A DNA stretch of 18,980 bases from Coriobacteriia bacterium (GTDB lineage Bacteria > Actinomycetota > Coriobacteriia > Anaerosomatales > SLCP01): contig SLCP01000116.1 of NCBI GenBank assembly GCA_007125735.1, positions 1-18,980 on the forward strand, written 5' to 3'. A program made the position numbers and the translations under genes. Below, one piece after another: positions 6,782 through 13,590 of this stretch (positions are counted from its first letter, which is position 1; the number at the start of each line of letters is the position of its first letter). A model generated the notes under the pieces. The model worked only from the letters and a program-made list of their open reading frames with translations. It ran no database searches and had not been told where the DNA came from.

Positions 6782-9282
6782 CTTACAGCTCGCTTCAGAG
6801 CGTTCTCGCTGCTCAAGCTGATCGCGATCGGTCCTCCGAAGAACACGAACGACGACGTGTCGCGTGCGGCGAGCCATGAGGTCGTCTCGGCGGTCACCCG
6901 TTCGCCAAGTACGAGAGGTTCGGAGCGCTGCGCGAGAAGTGGGGCGGTGATCAGCGCATCGGCGAAGACGCGGCCCGAAGCCACACCGAGGCCGCTGCCA
7001 GTGAGCACTCCCTCATCAGTCGCCCACGTCGCGAGCGTGCGAGCGGTGTCGTAGCGGTCGGTCCCGCCTACGCGGGTCGGCGCGGGGAGCGCCGCTGCCA
7101 CTCCCGGCGAGACGGCGCGCGTCCCGCCGACGATGACCGTGTCCGTGACGGCAAGAGAATCGATGACCGCGGCTGAGGCCAGGGGCAGGGAGTCGGGTCG
7201 CGTCAGCACGATCGGGGCTGACGAGGCGGCTGCAACGGGGGAGACTGCGAGCGCGTCGGGCCAGTCGAGGCCGGACACGACGAATGCCCTACGGCTCGGT
7301 GAGGCCTCACTAGCGAGTCCCTCGGCGATACGCGCAGCCGTCGCGAATCGGTCACTACCCCAGAGCCGGGTGATCTCTGCACCGGGAAGGATCGTTCGAA
7401 CGGCCGCTTCGGTATCGAGGGCGAGCGCTCTCGGCCCGCCGACGAGGATGACGCGTGAGGGCGCCAGGCGAACGAGCTCGTCCCGCGCCTCGACCGACAG
7501 GCGGTGGGGCTGCGTGAGCAGGACCGGACCGGCGAGCGCGTGCGCAAGTGGTCCTGCGGCGAGCGCATCGGGCCAGTCAGCGCCGCTGGCAACCACCGCA
7601 ACGTCAGCGGTGTCGGGGAAGGCCGTGCGCGAGACCACCGCAGAGGTCGCGTAGCGGTCGCGACCTGCGAGGCGCTCGGTCGCGAGCGGGGGCAAGCCCG
7701 TCGCGACCTCCACGGCCACGGTGGTAGGTGCGGCCCGCCAACGGTCGCCGGCGAACGCGCGGACCCACAGCTCGCTCGGGCCGTCGTTCTGTACGAAGAC
7801 GCGGGCGGTTGTGCCGGTCGTAGTGTAGGTCTGTCCACCCGTGACGCCGTATCGGTAGAACACGCCGGTGCCGGAGCCGGAGGGCGACCATGAGAGCTCG
7901 TGTTCGAAACCCCCGAGTGGCCTGACCGACACCGGAACGGGCGGGAGCGCCGGGATCGATGCTCTAAGCGATTCGTAGGCGGCGAGCACGTCTATCCGCC
8001 CGTGACCGGTCTCTTCGTCGAAGCCTTCGACCGGTCCGACCGAGCCGTCCGCAGTGGAGATCAGTGCGTGCTCGATGGTGGTGAGCGGGACGTCGGGTAC
8101 GAGGGACCACAGGAGGGCGGCCGAGCCTGATACGAGCGGCGTCGCGTACGAGGTGCCTGCACGCCGAGAGAAGGAGTCGTTCGGGTTCACCGACCACAGA
8201 TCCGATGCGGGGGCCACGACGTCGACCTCAGGTCCGAACGTCGAGGAGGGCCAGCGGTTCCCGGCATTCTCGCCAAGATGATCGAGGCCTCCTACCGCAA
8301 GGGCTCCGGGCGACGCGGCGGGGTAGAAGACGCCTCGACCAGCGGTGTTGCCGGTTGCGGCCACCACGAGGGAGCCGGCTTCCCGGCACTGCCTGACGGC
8401 GGCGTCGAGAAGGAGCCGCTGCTCGAAGGTCAGGCGGCTCGGGTTCGCGCCGAGGGAGAGATTGATGATGCGAGCGCCGCGCGAAGCGGCATCGAGCATC
8501 GCTTCGATGACCCACGAGGCCTGGCCGTTGCCGCTTGCGTTCAGGGTCTTGTACACGAGAATCGGATTGCGCGAGGTGTTGAGCACGCCGGCGATGCCGT
8601 AGCCGTTGCCGGTCTGGGCCCGGATCATCGAGGCGACCCTCGTACCGTGGCCGTTGTCGTCGGTGGTGTCCCTCGTACCGTCGACGTAGTTCCACACCGG
8701 CACGAACTCGCCGGTCTCTTCGCGGAGCGACGGGGTGACGCCCGTGTCGATGACCGCGAGCGCGATACCCGTGCGCTCCGGGACGAGTGAGTGCGGACCT
8801 TCGTCGAACACCTCGGTCCACACTGGCTCGAGGTTGATGGCGTGCGGGTGGACGGTGGTAGGGCCCAGGTACGTTCGCTGGCCGGTGCCGCTCGAGACGG
8901 CAGCCGGGTACGCGGGGTCGTTGGGGATGGCGAGGAGGTGCATCTCGAAGTCGGGCGCCGCGGCGACCACGTCGGGCCGCCCGGCGAGCTCCGCTGCGAA
9001 GGCTTCTACGGTCGTGTGTGCCGGCGCCTCGGCGATCACAAGGCCGTTCGAACGCAACGTCACGTCCTCACTCGGCACGCCCGCCGCCGCGAGGTGCTCG
9101 AACGCTTCGCGTGTCACCGTGCCGTCGGCGTAGAGCACGACGACGTGATCGCCGCTCGCAGTCGTGGTCCCCGCGGCCGTGCGAGGCGAGGGCGTCGGCT
9201 GCGCCTGCACCGGTACCGCCGACAGGAGTGCAAAGCCGGTCAGCAATACGACGAGGTGTCTGAGGGCGGATCGGAGCGACAT
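6763..9282 (-). CDS. Secreted subtilisin-like (S8) serine protease with three C-terminal CWB2 repeats
   Basis: An exported, cell-wall-bound protease of 839 residues. A signal peptide (1-27: Arg-rich start, hydrophobic LVVLLTGFALL, cleavage after VQA) is followed by an inhibitor-I9-like propeptide (about 45-118). The S8 catalytic domain (about 150-435) has Asp179 (AVIDTG), His212 (NGHGT), oxyanion Asn312 (ATGN) and nucleophile Ser378 (GTSYATP), so the active site is complete. A beta-sandwich, probably fibronectin-III-like, spans about 445-528. Three CWB2 (cell wall binding repeat 2) units fill 532-839; in clostridia this module binds anionic wall polymers. The start ATG has AAAGGA 5 nt upstream. 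It is transcribed divergently from the pyr operon. A weak TATAGAAT (9317-9310 on this strand) could be its -10; no good -35 is seen. Substrate unknown. Confidence 0.93.
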   Translation of the reverse strand: MSLRSALRHLVVLLTGFALLSAVPVQAQPTPSPRTAAGTTTASGDHVVVLYADGTVTREAFEHLAAAGVPSEDVTLRSNGLVIAEAPAHTTVEAFAAELAGRPDVVAAAPDFEMHLLAIPNDPAYPAAVSSGTGQRTYLGPTTVHPHAINLEPVWTEVFDEGPHSLVPERTGIALAVIDTGVTPSLREETGEFVPVWNYVDGTRDTTDDNGHGTRVASMIRAQTGNGYGIAGVLNTSRNPILVYKTLNASGNGQASWVIEAMLDAASRGARIINLSLGANPSRLTFEQRLLLDAAVRQCREAGSLVVAATGNTAGRGVFYPAASPGALAVGGLDHLGENAGNRWPSSTFGPEVDVVAPASDLWSVNPNDSFSRRAGTSYATPLVSGSAALLWSLVPDVPLTTIEHALISTADGSVGPVEGFDEETGHGRIDVLAAYESLRASIPALPPVPVSVRPLGGFEHELSWSPSGSGTGVFYRYGVTGGQTYTTTGTTARVFVQNDGPSELWVRAFAGDRWRAAPTTVAVEVATGLPPLATERLAGRDRYATSAVVSRTAFPDTADVAVVASGADWPDALAAGPLAHALAGPVLLTQPHRLSVEARDELVRLAPSRVILVGGPRALALDTEAAVRTILPGAEITRLWGSDRFATAARIAEGLASEASPSRRAFVVSGLDWPDALAVSPVAAASSAPIVLTRPDSLPLASAAVIDSLAVTDTVIVGGTRAVSPGVAAALPAPTRVGGTDRYDTARTLATWATDEGVLTGSGLGVASGRVFADALITAPLLAQRSEPLVLGERVTAETTSWLAARDTSSFVFFGGPIAISLSSENALKRAVRGGPVP
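6766..7689 (-). repeat. Three tandem CWB2 cell-wall-binding repeats in the protease
   Basis: Residues about 532-635, 636-733 and 734-839 of the protease are degenerate copies of one unit. Each opens with a G-(R/S/T)-DR-(Y/F) signature (AGRDRYATS, WGSDRFATA, GGTDRYDTA), continues with a DALA-type motif (WPDALAAGP, WPDALAVSP, FADALITAP) and ends with a V-x-GG or F-x-GG strand (LVGGPRAL, IVGGTRAV, FFGGPIAI). Three units is the usual number for CWB2 anchoring. The third unit has lost the WPDAL tryptophan and proline. Confidence 0.8.
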
Positions 9283-9330
9283 GCACGTCCTTTCTCGTGT
9301 GTCCGTCGCATTCTATACCGTGAACGGTCT

Positions 9331-9358
9331 TTCATTCGATGCCCGACACTGGTATCGT
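9331..9358 (+). promoter_or_regulatory. Candidate promoter of the pyr operon
   Basis: TGG-TATCGT at 9350-9358 is an extended -10, with TTCATT (9331-9336) as a weak -35 at a 16-nt spacing. The start would fall near 9365, immediately ahead of the PyrR-binding stem at 9367, as expected for an attenuated leader. The hexamers are poor, so position relative to the leader is the main support. Confidence 0.4.
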
Positions 9359-9366
9359 CGGTTCGA

Positions 9367-9398
9367 CCTTTAAACCCGGTCCCGTGAGGCCGGCAAGG
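9367..9398 (+). promoter_or_regulatory. PyrR-binding loop (anti-antiterminator) of the pyr leader
   Basis: GGTCCCGTGAGGCC at 9378-9391 matches the PyrR recognition consensus ARUCCNGNGAGGYU at all fixed positions except the outermost pair, which is G-C instead of A-U. It sits on a stem: CCGG (9376-9379) with CCGG (9390-9393). Below it are an asymmetric internal loop (TAAAC versus C) and a lower stem CCTT (9367-9370) with AAGG (9395-9398), the layout known for PyrR sites. UMP-bound PyrR is expected to stabilise this hairpin and so permit the downstream terminator. Confidence 0.85.
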
Positions 9399-9463
9399 GA
9401 TACATACCGACACACCGCTGTGGACCTTGAGTTCACGCCGATGATGGATGTGCCTGCTTGCCG
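9391..9463 (+). promoter_or_regulatory. Antiterminator pairing in the pyr leader
   Basis: CGGCAAG (9391-9397) is exactly complementary to CTTGCCG (9457-9463). The 5' strand takes bases from the PyrR-binding stem and the 3' strand takes bases from the terminator stem, so this 7-bp pairing excludes both. That is the switching geometry of PyrR attenuators. The enclosed loop holds a small CACA/TGTG hairpin (9411-9422). Confidence 0.65.
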
Positions 9464-9483
9464 CCTCGGTGAGCAGGCGTTTT
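9451..9483 (+). terminator. Attenuator terminator upstream of pyrR
   Basis: GCCTGCT (9452-9458) pairs with AGCAGGC (9472-9478). The stem is extended by U-G wobbles and an inner CCG/CGG (9461-9463 with 9467-9469) to about 13 pairs with a CCT loop, followed by TTTT (9480-9483). It lies 60 nt ahead of the pyrR start, so it is positioned to end transcription of the whole operon when pyrimidines are plentiful. Confidence 0.75.
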
Positions 9484-9500
9484 GCATCTGGGACCTGTGA

Positions 9501-9532
9501 CGCACGCCACCAGGCGAGCGTGCGGAGGGAGG
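9501..9532 (+). promoter_or_regulatory. Hairpin abutting the pyrR Shine-Dalgarno sequence
   Basis: CGCACGC (9501-9507) and GCGTGCG (9518-9524) are perfect complements with a 10-nt loop. The last stem base is the first G of the pyrR ribosome-binding site GGAGGGAGG (9524-9532), 10 nt before the ATG. The stem could influence ribosome access. Mycobacterial PyrR is known to act on translation, but no second PyrR consensus is visible in this loop, so the role is open. Confidence 0.5.
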
Positions 9533-9542
9533 CGCATCGAGC

Positions 9543-10094
9543 ATGGCGTACCGCACCAAGGCGGTTGTCATGGACGACCCGGCTATCGACCGGGCGCTCA
9601 CACGGATCGCGCACGAGATCCTCGAGGCCAACAGCGGATGCGAGAGTGTCGCGCTCGTGGGCATCGTGACGCGCGGGACCGTGGTGGCGGCTCGGCTCGC
9701 CGAGCGGATCGAGCGGATCGAAGGTGTGGCCGTGCCCGTCGGCACCCTCGACATCTCCTTCTACCGCGACGATGTCGCGACACGCCTCGCGCCGGAGGTG
9801 CACCGTACCGACATCCCCTTCGACGTCGAGAACCGCAACATCGTGCTCGTCGACGACGTGCTCTTCACGGGTCGGACGATCCGGGCGGCGATGGACGCGA
9901 TCATGGATTACGGCCGCCCGAGCTCGATACAGCTGGCGGTCCTTGTCGACCGTGGCCACCGGGAACTCCCGATACGCGCCGACTACGTGGGCAAGAACGT
10001 GCCGACGTCGCGCAAGGAGCGCGTACACGTCACCCTCTCCGATGTCGACGGGTCCGGCGACTCGGTCGCCATCGAAGAGGAGGTGGCCGAGTGA
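9543..10094 (+). CDS. pyrR: PyrR bifunctional regulator / uracil phosphoribosyltransferase
   Basis: An RNA-binding regulator of pyrimidine genes; many homologues also convert uracil and PRPP to UMP. The 183-residue protein has the type I phosphoribosyltransferase fold. Its PRPP loop is VLVDDVLFTGRTI (101-113), with GIVTRG (40-45), DISFYRDD (70-77) and the C-terminal LVDRGHRELPIRADYVGKN segment, all standard for PyrR. The length equals the family norm (about 180). ATG 9543 follows GGAGGGAGG with a 10-nt spacer. It is the first gene of the pyr operon, and its own leader carries the binding loop it should recognise, implying autoregulation. Its stop overlaps the pyrB start as GTGA. Confidence 0.95.
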   Translation: MAYRTKAVVMDDPAIDRALTRIAHEILEANSGCESVALVGIVTRGTVVAARLAERIERIEGVAVPVGTLDISFYRDDVATRLAPEVHRTDIPFDVENRNIVLVDDVLFTGRTIRAAMDAIMDYGRPSSIQLAVLVDRGHRELPIRADYVGKNVPTSRKERVHVTLSDVDGSGDSVAIEEEVAE

Positions 10095-11032
10095 CCGCGC
10101 TCTCGAGCCGCCACATCATCTCGATGGACGATCTTTCGGCCGAGGACATCACCCTCATCCTCGACACGGCGGAGTCGTTCGCCGAGGTGAACGAGCGGCG
10201 CATCAAGAAGCTGCCGACCCTCCGGGGCCGCACCGTCATCAACCTGTTCCTCGAGCCCTCGACCCGCACGCGGACGAGCTTCGAGATCGCTGCCAAGCGT
10301 CTGTCGGCCGACGCGATCAACATGACCGGTTCGGCCTCGGCCACGGTGAAGGGCGAGAGCCTGCGCGACACCGCCGCGACGCTCTCGGCGATGGCGTGCG
10401 ACCTCATCGTGGTGCGCCACGCCTACGCGGGAGCGCCGCACGTGCTCACCGAGTGCATGGACGCGCACGTCGTCAACGGCGGCGACGGCATGCATCAGCA
10501 CCCTACGCAGGCGCTCCTCGACCTGTTCACCATCCGCCGCAGGGCGGGACGCCTCGAGGGACTGACCGTAGGCATCGTGGGCGACATCGCACACTCGCGC
10601 GTCGCCGGCTCGCTCGTGCCCGCGCTGCGCACGGTGGGTGCGACCCCCGTCATCATCGCGCCGCCCACCCTGCTGCCCGCGCGCCCCGACGTACTCGGCG
10701 CCGAGGCAGCCACCTCGCTCGACGCCGCCCTGCCCGACCTTGACGTCGCCTACATGCTCCGCATCCAGATGGAGCGGGCCGAGGGGATGCCCTTCCCGAG
10801 CCTGCGCGAGTACGCGCGCTTCTACGGCATGAACGAGACGCGCCTTGCTGCTGCCAAGCCCAACATGTTCGTCATGCACCCCGGGCCGATGAACCGCGGC
10901 GTCGAGGTCTCCTCGGCAGTTGCGGACTCGCCGAGGATGGTCGTGCTCGACCAGGTCAACGCCGGTGTCGCCGTGCGGATGGCCGTGATGTACCTGCTGC
11001 TAGGGGGTGAGGGCGGTGGCGCTGCTGCTTAA
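10091..11032 (+). CDS. pyrB: Aspartate carbamoyltransferase catalytic subunit
   Basis: Condenses carbamoyl phosphate with aspartate to carbamoyl aspartate, the first committed step of pyrimidine synthesis. The 313-residue protein carries the carbamoyl-phosphate site EPSTRTRTSFE (55-65), KGES with Lys87, the HPTQALLD motif at 137-144, GDIAHSRVA, and the C-terminal MHPGPMNRG with the aspartate-side loop. No pyrI regulatory subunit gene is present, which fits the Bacillus-type unregulated trimer; feedback probably comes through PyrR. GTG 10091 is chosen because it gives the normal N-terminus (SSRHIISMDDL) and overlaps the pyrR stop by four bases. The same frame is open far upstream through pyrR, but that part reads as Arg-rich shadow. 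Confidence 0.96.
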   Translation: MTALSSRHIISMDDLSAEDITLILDTAESFAEVNERRIKKLPTLRGRTVINLFLEPSTRTRTSFEIAAKRLSADAINMTGSASATVKGESLRDTAATLSAMACDLIVVRHAYAGAPHVLTECMDAHVVNGGDGMHQHPTQALLDLFTIRRRAGRLEGLTVGIVGDIAHSRVAGSLVPALRTVGATPVIIAPPTLLPARPDVLGAEAATSLDAALPDLDVAYMLRIQMERAEGMPFPSLREYARFYGMNETRLAAAKPNMFVMHPGPMNRGVEVSSAVADSPRMVVLDQVNAGVAVRMAVMYLLLGGEGGGAAA

Positions 11033-12308
11033 GGGAGGACGGATCGTCGACCCGGTCGCCGGGCTCGACCGCGTCGCGGACATGATCGTGCGTGACGGGC
11101 GCATCGTCGAGATCGGCGAGGACCTCACGATCCCCAAGGGCGTGACGATCGAGTGCGCCGAGAAGATCGTTGTGCCCGGGCTCGTCGATACGCACGTACA
11201 CCTGCGTGAGCCGGGCCGCGAGTACGCCGAGACGATCGCGAGCGGCACGCGGGCGGCCGCGCACGGCGGGTTCACTGCGGTCTGTGCGATGCCCAACACC
11301 ACGCCGGTGTGCGACACCGGCTCGAAGGTGCGCTTCGTCATCGAGCGTGCCGAGGAGACCGGGGTCGTACGCGTCCACCCACTCGGCGCCCTCACGAAGG
11401 GCTCGGGGGGAGAGGCGCTTGCCGAGATCGGCGACATGGCTTCCGAGGGTGCCGTCGCGTTCACCGACGACGGCCACGGCGTCGCCGACGCGGGCATGAT
11501 GCGCCGCGCGATGGATTACGCGCGCGCGTTCGATACGGTGGTCGCCAGTCACTGCGAGGACGCTTCTCTCGCCGGTCGAGGGGTCGTCAACGAAGGCGTG
11601 GTCTCGACCCGCCTCGGCCTGCCCGGACAGCCTGCCGCCGCCGAGGAGATCCAGGTTGCGCGCGACATCCGTCTCGCCGAACTCACCGGCTGCCGACTCC
11701 ACCTTCAGCACCTCTCGACCGCTGGTTCCATCGAGCTCGTTCGCGCGGCCAAGGAGCGTGGCGCACCGGTGACGTGCGAGGTCACCCCACACCACCTCTT
11801 CCTCGACGAGGACGCGATAGGCCCGGACTACGACACCAACCTCAAGATGAACCCGCCCCTGCGCACTGTCGAGGACCGCGAGGCGCTCGTCGCCGCGGTG
11901 CTCGACGGGACGATCGATTGCATCGCGACCGACCACGCTCCGCACGGTCCGCATGAGAAGGCACTCGAGTTCGAGGTCGCTCCGTTCGGTACCACCGGGC
12001 TCGAGACCGCGCTCCCGCTCGTCGTCACGCATCTCGTACACACTGACAAGCTCGACTGGTCCGCCCTTGCGCGCCTCATGGCGACCGGCCCGCGCGCGGT
12101 CTTCGGATTGCCCGAGGTGAGCTTCGAGGCCGGCGCGGTCGCGGACATCACCGTCATCGACCCGGAGGCCCGCGTCGAGGTGACCAAGGAGTGGTTCGTC
12201 TCCTCCTCGGCTAACTCGGCGTTCCTCGGGGGTACACTCCTCGGAAAGGCTACCGACGTGCTCGTCGGCGGCCGGTTCGCTCTCAAGAACGGAAAGGTGG
12301 TCGACTGA
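11016..12308 (+). CDS. pyrC: Dihydroorotase (class I)
   Basis: Reversibly cyclises carbamoyl aspartate to dihydroorotate. An amidohydrolase of 430 residues, typical of class I PyrC. Metal ligands are visible: H60 and H62 in DTHVHLREPG, D151 (FTDDGHG), H179 (ASHCED), H232 (HLQHLS) and catalytic D306 (ATDHAPH). The C-terminal strand NSAFLGGTLLGK and the closing GGRFALKNGKVV are normal. GTG 11016 is preferred: it gives the usual MALLLKGGRIVDP start and has AGGGGG (11002-11007) eight bases upstream. GTG 11007, three codons earlier, is possible but its SD would abut it. Either choice overlaps pyrB (17 or 26 nt), implying coupling. The stop TGA is directly followed by the carA GTG. Confidence 0.95.
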   Translation: MALLLKGGRIVDPVAGLDRVADMIVRDGRIVEIGEDLTIPKGVTIECAEKIVVPGLVDTHVHLREPGREYAETIASGTRAAAHGGFTAVCAMPNTTPVCDTGSKVRFVIERAEETGVVRVHPLGALTKGSGGEALAEIGDMASEGAVAFTDDGHGVADAGMMRRAMDYARAFDTVVASHCEDASLAGRGVVNEGVVSTRLGLPGQPAAAEEIQVARDIRLAELTGCRLHLQHLSTAGSIELVRAAKERGAPVTCEVTPHHLFLDEDAIGPDYDTNLKMNPPLRTVEDREALVAAVLDGTIDCIATDHAPHGPHEKALEFEVAPFGTTGLETALPLVVTHLVHTDKLDWSALARLMATGPRAVFGLPEVSFEAGAVADITVIDPEARVEVTKEWFVSSSANSAFLGGTLLGKATDVLVGGRFALKNGKVVD

Positions 12309-13580
12309 GTGGCCGACACCACGCCTGCACACGTACCCGCACTGCTCGCGCTCGAGGACGGCACCGTCTTCCACGGCACCGCGTGTGGCGCTGCTGGAGA
12401 GGCGTACGGAGAGATCGTCTTCAACACGTCGATGGCCGGGTACCAGGAGGTGCTGACCGATCCGTCGTACGCCGGCCAGATCGTCACGATGACGATGCCG
12501 CACATCGGCAACTACGGCGTCAACGAGGCCGACATGGAGTCGCGCGGCGTGTTCGCGAGTGGGTTCGTCGTGCGCGAGATGAGCGTGCTCACCTCGAATT
12601 GGCGGGCCGAGGAGTCGCTCCCCGAGTTCCTCGTGCGCCACGGAGTGGTCGCGATGGAAGGCGTGGACACCCGGCGTCTCACGCGCCACGTTCGCGAGCG
12701 CGGAGCGATGCGGGCGGTCATCTCGACCGTCGACCTCGATCCCGATTCGCTCGTAGCGAAGGCGGCCGCCTCACCGGGGCTCGTCGGGCGTGACCTCGTG
12801 GCCGAGGTGGCGGTCAGCGAGCCGTTCCGGTGGGGGAGCGAGGGTCCCGACGGCACGCTGCCCGTCGACACGGGCATCCTGCCCGTCTCTCCGCGCTACC
12901 GTATCGTCGCCATCGACTCGGGCATCAAGTACAACATCGTCAGGCGCCTCGCCGAGGCGAGTTGTGACGTGACGGTGGTGCCACCCACGACCTCGGCTCG
13001 TGAGATACTCGCACACGAGCCGGACGGCGTCTTCCTCGCCAACGGGCCGGGCGATCCCGCCGCGGTCGACTACCTCTACTCGACCCTACAAGAGCTGGTA
13101 GGCAAGGTGCCGGTCTTCGGCATCTGCCTTGGACACCAGATGCTCTCGCTCGCCGTGGGCTGCTCGACGTATAAGCTCAAGTATGGGCACCGCGGTGGCA
13201 ACCAGCCGGTCAAGAACCTGCTCTCCGGGCGCGTGGAGATCACGAGCCAGAACCACGGCTTCTGCGTCGACTTCGGGTCGATCGGACCGCTCGTGACCGA
13301 GGAGAGCGCGGGCCACTCCCACGAAGCGAACGACCTGGCGGCGTGGGTAGAGGCGGGCGTGGCGCCGGTCGTGCGGTCCGAGCGCTTCGGGCGCGTCCAG
13401 CTCACCCACGTCAACCTGAACGACATGACCGTCGAGGGCATCCGGCTGCTCGATGTCCCGGCGTTCTCGGTGCAGTACCACCCCGAGGCGGCGCCCGGTC
13501 CGCACGACTCGCGCTACCTGTTCGATGCGTTCACGGCACTGCTCGACGGCCGTGACGACTATCTGACCGCTACAGGATAA
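12309..13580 (+). CDS. carA: Carbamoyl-phosphate synthase small (glutaminase) subunit
   Basis: Hydrolyses glutamine and passes ammonia to CarB. The 423-residue protein has the N-terminal CPSase small-chain domain (about 12-160; GEIVFNTSMAGYQE, DPSYAGQIV, GVDTRRLTRHVRERG). The class I glutamine amidotransferase domain has nucleophile Cys273 (FGICLGHQ) and His391/Glu393 (QYHPEAAPGP). It is 40 to 60 residues longer than usual CarA (about 360-385). The surplus is a linker of roughly 15-20 residues around 185-200 (ending TGILPVSP) and an apparent insertion of about 35 residues at 326-363, before THVNLND. GTG 12309 abuts the pyrC TGA without a gap. No catalytic residue is missing. The universal stress gene follows after 10 nt. 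Confidence 0.95.
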   Translation: MADTTPAHVPALLALEDGTVFHGTACGAAGEAYGEIVFNTSMAGYQEVLTDPSYAGQIVTMTMPHIGNYGVNEADMESRGVFASGFVVREMSVLTSNWRAEESLPEFLVRHGVVAMEGVDTRRLTRHVRERGAMRAVISTVDLDPDSLVAKAAASPGLVGRDLVAEVAVSEPFRWGSEGPDGTLPVDTGILPVSPRYRIVAIDSGIKYNIVRRLAEASCDVTVVPPTTSAREILAHEPDGVFLANGPGDPAAVDYLYSTLQELVGKVPVFGICLGHQMLSLAVGCSTYKLKYGHRGGNQPVKNLLSGRVEITSQNHGFCVDFGSIGPLVTEESAGHSHEANDLAAWVEAGVAPVVRSERFGRVQLTHVNLNDMTVEGIRLLDVPAFSVQYHPEAAPGPHDSRYLFDAFTALLDGRDDYLTATG

Positions 13581-13590
13581 GGGGAAAGTG

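Noticed and set aside
9482..10090. Upstream extension of the pyrB frame through pyrR, which would give a 516-residue protein.
   Set aside because: The extension is Arg-rich shadow of pyrR. GTG 10091 gives the normal ATCase N-terminus and a 4-nt coupling overlap.
10956..12689. Minus-strand open frame of about 580 codons opposite pyrC and carA.
   Set aside because: Same antisense composition bias; no domain or ribosome site of note, and both plus-strand genes are complete.
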